A stretch of DNA of 64,000 bases from NCBI GenBank assembly GCA_023150945.1, contig JAKLJX010000001.1, forward strand, positions 124,001-188,000, given 5' to 3'. Made by a program: the position numbers and the translations under genes. The stretch is from a bacterium (GTDB lineage Bacteria; Zhuqueibacterota; Zhuqueibacteria; Zhuqueibacterales; Zhuqueibacteraceae). Below the pieces are notes generated by a model. That model searched no databases, was not told the origin of the DNA, and saw only the letters and a list, made by a program, of their open reading frames with translations. Shown here in pieces: positions 60,856 through 64,000 of the stretch (position 1 is the stretch's first letter; each line of letters starts with the position of its first letter).

Positions 60856-61323
60856 ATGCCCAAAATCAAAAAAGCCAGAGTCGGCATCAAAATCGACATG
60901 ACGCCGATGGTGGACGTGGCCTTCCTGCTGCTGACGTTCTTCATGCTCACCACCCAGTTTCGGCCGCAGGAAGACGTGTCGGTCATCATCCCCAGCTCGC
61001 ATTCGGTGATCAAACTGCCGGAGACTGACGTGATGACGGTCACAGTGACCGGCGACGGCACCATCCACCTGGGGCTGGATTCGCAGCAGCTTCGCGCCGC
61101 TGTGTTCGGGCCGGAGTATCGCTTGAAGCTGAGCACGCAGGTGGCGGACAAGGAAACGCTGGCCAAGCTGATGATCGACGCGCGCATCCGCAACCCCAAG
61201 CTGCGCACCGTGGTCAAGGCTGACAAAGCCGCTCCCTACGGCGCCATCGAAGACGTCATGAACACGCTGCAAAAAACCAACATCACGCGGTTCAACCTCG
61301 TGACCGACATCGAGAAATCCTGA
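60856..61323 (+). CDS. ExbD/TolR family protein (first of two)
   Basis: 155 residues. Short basic N-terminus, then IDMTPMVDVAFLLLTFFML, the ExbD/TolR transmembrane helix with the essential proton-binding aspartate in MVD. The periplasmic domain follows, with LRTVVKADKAAPYGAIEDVMNTLQ. It partners the ExbB just upstream (17 bases). Confidence 0.93.
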   Translation: MPKIKKARVGIKIDMTPMVDVAFLLLTFFMLTTQFRPQEDVSVIIPSSHSVIKLPETDVMTVTVTGDGTIHLGLDSQQLRAAVFGPEYRLKLSTQVADKETLAKLMIDARIRNPKLRTVVKADKAAPYGAIEDVMNTLQKTNITRFNLVTDIEKS

Positions 61324-61335
61324 GGGAGGTTCACT

Positions 61336-61905
61336 ATGGCTGCAGTTGAAAGTGGCGAATCGAGAAGTCACGCTCGGGCCGGAAAGAAACACAAGAAAAA
61401 ACGCCGCCTGGGCATTCGCATCGATATGACGCCGATGGTGGATATTGCCTTCCTGTTGTTGACGTTCTTCATGCTGACCACGGTGTTCAGCAAGCCGCAG
61501 ACGATGGAAATCAACCTGCCGCCCGACGAATCCAAAGTCGACGTGGCGGAGTCTAACCTAATGACGGTGCGCATCGTGCCGGACGGGACGGTTTACTGCA
61601 GCATGGGTAATGACGTGCCGGAAGCCATCGTGCTGGGCACGGATCTGAAAGATCCGGAGAAGAAGACCCGGGCGCTCGCCAAGTTCCGCCAGTTGATGGA
61701 GGAGCGCAACCGCTCGAATCCCAAACTCATCACCCTGATCAAGGTTCACCGGGAAGGCACCTACACCATGCTGGTGGACATCATCGACGAGCTGAATCTC
61801 GCCAACATCTCGCGCTTCAGCATTGCGCCGATGCTGCCCGAAGATCAAAAGCTCATGGAAAAAGCTGGATATACCGGCCCGCCGGTGCTAGCCGTTGGTC
61901 CATAA
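61336..61905 (+). CDS. ExbD/TolR family protein (second of two)
   Basis: 189 residues (GAGGGAGG site). The same IDMTPMVDIAFLLLTFFML helix with its aspartate, a basic KKHKKKRRLG lead, and a longer periplasmic domain (KLITLIKVHREGTYTMLVDIIDEL). Tandem ExbD genes after one ExbB are frequent in Bacteroidota-like genomes and may form a heteromeric ExbD pair. Confidence 0.93.
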   Translation: MAAVESGESRSHARAGKKHKKKRRLGIRIDMTPMVDIAFLLLTFFMLTTVFSKPQTMEINLPPDESKVDVAESNLMTVRIVPDGTVYCSMGNDVPEAIVLGTDLKDPEKKTRALAKFRQLMEERNRSNPKLITLIKVHREGTYTMLVDIIDELNLANISRFSIAPMLPEDQKLMEKAGYTGPPVLAVGP

Positions 61906-61919
61906 CCAGGGAGAATCAC

Positions 61920-62654
61920 ATGGCGGATGTTTTGTTGGAACAACTCTTTCCCTATGGCGCGCCGGAGTTGGTGCGGGTCTACAAGAAGTATGTCATCCGC
62001 GGCCTCCTCATTGCCGCGGCGATTCACGGCACCGCCCTGGGCGCCTATTACGGCCTCCCGTTGCTGTTTCCGGAAGAGGAAGAGCCGACGGTCACGGTTC
62101 GCATCATGAAGTACAGCGAACTGGGCCCGCCGCCCTCGCTCACCAACCAAAGCGCGGCGCCCGCGGTCGCTGTCTCTGCGCCCGCGGTGCGGCCGAGCGT
62201 CGGCATTCCGGTGCCGGTGCCCGATGCGGAAGTCAGCCCCGAACAATCCTTTGCTTCGCAGGAGGAAATGGCGCAGGCCGTTGGTCCGATCGGGGAAGGC
62301 ACGGGCACCGGCGGTGAAGTTGTGTTCGAGCAGGATATCAAAATCGAAGAGGACGGCCCGCCGCCGGACTTTGTGCCGTTCGAGAAGGAACCGGTTGCCA
62401 TCAAAAAGCCCAGCCCGACCTATCCGGAAATCGCCCGCAAGGCCGGTTTGGAAGGCACGGTGTGGCTGAAGGTTTGGGTTGACAAAGAAGGCAAAGTGCG
62501 CAAGGCGGTGGTGCAGAAGAGCGACGCGGAGATTTTCAATCAAGCGGCCATCGATGCCGCCACGCAGTGGGTGTTTACCCCGGCGTTGCAGCAAAACGGG
62601 CCGGTCTCGGTGTGGATCTCCATTCCGTTCCGCTTCAAGCTGGCGGGAAAGTGA
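61920..62654 (+). CDS. TonB-type energy transducer
   Basis: 244 residues. A cytoplasmic lead of about 28 residues, transmembrane helix (GLLIAAAIHGTALGAYYGL), a proline/valine/alanine-rich periplasmic linker, and a TonB C-terminal domain: PSPTYPEIARKAGLEGTVWL, DKEGKVRKAVVQKSDAEIFN and AAIDAATQWVFTPALQ. It carries motor force from ExbB/ExbD to outer-membrane partners. No TonB-dependent receptor is in the window, so the partner is unknown. Confidence 0.92.
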   Translation: MADVLLEQLFPYGAPELVRVYKKYVIRGLLIAAAIHGTALGAYYGLPLLFPEEEEPTVTVRIMKYSELGPPPSLTNQSAAPAVAVSAPAVRPSVGIPVPVPDAEVSPEQSFASQEEMAQAVGPIGEGTGTGGEVVFEQDIKIEEDGPPPDFVPFEKEPVAIKKPSPTYPEIARKAGLEGTVWLKVWVDKEGKVRKAVVQKSDAEIFNQAAIDAATQWVFTPALQQNGPVSVWISIPFRFKLAGK

Positions 62655-62890
62655 TTCTCGTGGCCAAGCTGAGAATTGCAGACCTGCTGGCCTACACCGT
62701 CGTCGTCGTGACGCTCGGGCTGGCGTTCCTGATCTTCCTGGGGCTCCTGTTCCCGAGCCTGTCTGTTTTGCCGGCCTACATTCCGATTCAAATGCGGGTG
62801 ATGTTCGGCATTGTGGCGCTGTTAATGGGCGTTTACCGTTTAGTCATGATGCGTTTTCATGCGGCGCGATCTTATCGAGATGATGAATAG
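62651..62890 (+). CDS. Small two-helix membrane protein
   Basis: 79 residues from GTG 62651, which overlaps the TonB stop codon in GTGA (GTG 62660 is an alternative). Two hydrophobic helices: LLAYTVVVVTLGLAFLIFLGLL and VMFGIVALLMGVYRLVMM, then a short charged tail (RSYRDDE). No family recognised. Its end overlaps the start of the PstS-like gene by 11 bases, so it is tightly embedded in the operon and may be a motor accessory subunit. Confidence 0.75.
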   Translation: MILVAKLRIADLLAYTVVVVTLGLAFLIFLGLLFPSLSVLPAYIPIQMRVMFGIVALLMGVYRLVMMRFHAARSYRDDE

Positions 62891-63809
62891 AATACTTTGG
62901 TCTGCCCTTGTGCTCGCCGGCCTCGCGGGATGCTCTCTGGAAGAGACGGAGAATCCGACGCGAGGCGCGGCGGTGATGTTGGTCAATGAATCCCATTACC
63001 GCCTGATGCAGCGCGAGGCGGAGCGCTTCCACAGCCTTTATCCCAAAGGCAGGGTGGCCGTGCACGCCACCTCGACGCGCGAGGCGATCGTGCATCTGGT
63101 CAACGACAGCGTCGGCGTCATTGTGATCGACCGGAAGTTCAACGAGGAAGAAGAGCAGGTGGTGCAGGAGGCCAAGCTCGAGATTATCAATCTGCGCATT
63201 GCGGAGGACGCACTAGCGATCATCACCCACCGGCAAAACCCCATCACCGGCATTTCGCGGCAGTCCGTTGCGATGATCTTGCGGCGGGAGGCGAGCGATT
63301 GGAGCCAGATCCCGGAATCGAATTGGTCCGGCGCCATTGACCTTTGCCTGACCGGTCGCAACTCCGGCCCCTATGAGTTGCTGCAAAAGAATTTTTTCCC
63401 TTCGCAAGAGGACTTCATCCCCAACCGTCTTGCTGCCAACCAAAATCAGGTGTTGCAGTATGTCGCGACGCACCCGCGCGCTGTCGGGGTGGTCTCGCTG
63501 AGTTGTCTGGCGGACAGCCTCGGCCATCCCGTGCCGTATGACTCCACCACCACGGTGCGCGTGCTGGCGGTCGAGAACGTGGACTCCACCGGCGTCAGCC
63601 GGCCCGTGCAACTGCACCAGGCCTACATCTACAACGGCACTTACCCTCTGCATTATCCGGTCTATTTCTATTGGACGGCAGAAGGCCGCAGCGTCGCCAC
63701 CGGCTTCATCACCTTCGTTGCCAGCGGCCCCGGACAGAAAATCATCTTGGACGCCGGGCTGGTTCCTGCCACCATGCCCGTGCGCGTGGTTCAGCTCAAA
63801 CAGGATTAG
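62880..63809 (+). CDS. PstS-like substrate-binding lipoprotein
   Basis: From ATG 62880, 309 residues; lipoprotein signal ILWSALVLAGLAGC (lipobox LAGC). The body is a periplasmic binding fold of the phosphate-binding (PBP-like) type: ESHYRLMQREAERFHSLYP, GVIVIDRKFNEEEEQ, GRNSGPYELLQKNF, LQYVATHPRAVGVVSLS, PVYFYWTAEGRSVATGFITF. Whether it binds phosphate is not known; such proteins occur regularly after ExbD-ExbD-TonB sets in Bacteroidota and may be structural or sensing components rather than transporters. No Pst permease is near. Confidence 0.85.
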   Translation: MMNRILWSALVLAGLAGCSLEETENPTRGAAVMLVNESHYRLMQREAERFHSLYPKGRVAVHATSTREAIVHLVNDSVGVIVIDRKFNEEEEQVVQEAKLEIINLRIAEDALAIITHRQNPITGISRQSVAMILRREASDWSQIPESNWSGAIDLCLTGRNSGPYELLQKNFFPSQEDFIPNRLAANQNQVLQYVATHPRAVGVVSLSCLADSLGHPVPYDSTTTVRVLAVENVDSTGVSRPVQLHQAYIYNGTYPLHYPVYFYWTAEGRSVATGFITFVASGPGQKIILDAGLVPATMPVRVVQLKQD

Positions 63810-63816
63810 AGGCGTA

Positions 63817-64000
63817 ATGAAACGACACACTCCTTTGATCGCATTCCTGGTGCTCAGCGTGGCCACCGCAGCCTGGAGCCAGGGCAAGGTCCCCGAGGCC
63901 AAAGCCCTGCTGGGCCGGGGCAAAACCAATGAAGCGCTGGCTCTCTTGCGCCAAGCCGTGGCTGTCAGCCCGCGGGATTTGGCCGCCTGGGAGTTGCTCG
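63817..64000 (+). CDS. Exported TPR protein (partial, runs off the window)
   Basis: ATG 63817, seven bases after the PstS-like stop. The 61 visible residues are a signal peptide (LIAFLVLSVATAAWSQ) and the beginning of a TPR unit (EALALLRQAVAVSPRDLAAWELL). It completes the ExbB-ExbD-ExbD-TonB-PstS-TPR gene order. Confidence 0.8.
   Translation, partial: MKRHTPLIAFLVLSVATAAWSQGKVPEAKALLGRGKTNEALALLRQAVAVSPRDLAAWELL

Overview
The window is GC-rich bacterial chromosome, gene-dense, with no rRNA, tRNA, prophage, insertion sequence or CRISPR array that I can see. The gene content suggests a Gram-negative member of the FCB superphylum or a neighbouring candidate phylum (KSB1/Calditrichota-like). This rests on GWxTD, DUF4837, DUF5683-like, DUF2723, SPOR and CPXCG proteins, an outer-membrane barrel fused to a propeller and a metalloprotease, and an ExbB-ExbD-ExbD-TonB-PstS-TPR row. 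It is inferred from family content, not from a marker tree.

Left part (0-17.7 kb): a partial MNT nucleotidyltransferase, an exported M64 peptidase, and a minus-strand operon (Memo, AMMECR1, dGTPase-like HD hydrolase, ECF-type ATPase) behind a good sigma-70 promoter and a 10-residue leader ORF. Then come an unknown membrane-anchored protein, mobA, a DUF72 protein and a two-gene 2-oxoacid:acceptor oxidoreductase. Next is a possible signalling locus: an exported TPR-CHAT (caspase-like) protein, a tiny divergent lipoprotein, an ECF sigma factor and a zinc-binding membrane anti-sigma factor with C-terminal TPR-like repeats.

Middle (18-30.8 kb): mostly envelope proteins of poorly known function. 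They include a 37-residue basic protein, a GWxTD protein, a TPR/DUF5683-like protein, an EF-hand-like membrane protein, two tandem coiled-coil proteins with AgmX/TonB-like C-termini, and a 993-residue metalloprotease-propeller-barrel protein. After these come a BrnT-like/CopG-like toxin-antitoxin pair, a CPXCG zinc protein and an exported PQQ-type sugar dehydrogenase.

Right-centre (30.9-49.6 kb): a housekeeping row all on the plus strand: HNH endonuclease, trpS, scpA, scpB (with a very long acidic extension), an rluB-type pseudouridine synthase, a large Rossmann protein, cmk, plsC and rpsA. It is followed by a SPOR protein, a broken HEPN/MNT pair, moeA, a small stress-type membrane protein (minus strand), a DUF4139 protein and recG.

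Right end (49.7-64 kb): a DUF2723 membrane protein, a glycosyltransferase, a methyltransferase and a DUF4837 lipoprotein. These lead to a histidine kinase/NtrC-type regulator pair, then a textbook sigma-54 promoter in front of a STAS-ExbB-ExbD-ExbD-TonB-membrane protein-PstS-like-TPR operon that runs off the window.

The most interesting threads are: (1) sigma-54 type promoters before several envelope genes, in a window that also encodes a sigma-54 activator; (2) the CHAT/ECF/anti-sigma locus, whose sigma gene appears to need a +1 shift at a UGA near its start; (3) a HEPN toxin gene interrupted by an in-frame amber codon; (4) a dispersed palindromic repeat family at three places; (5) the ScpB extension.
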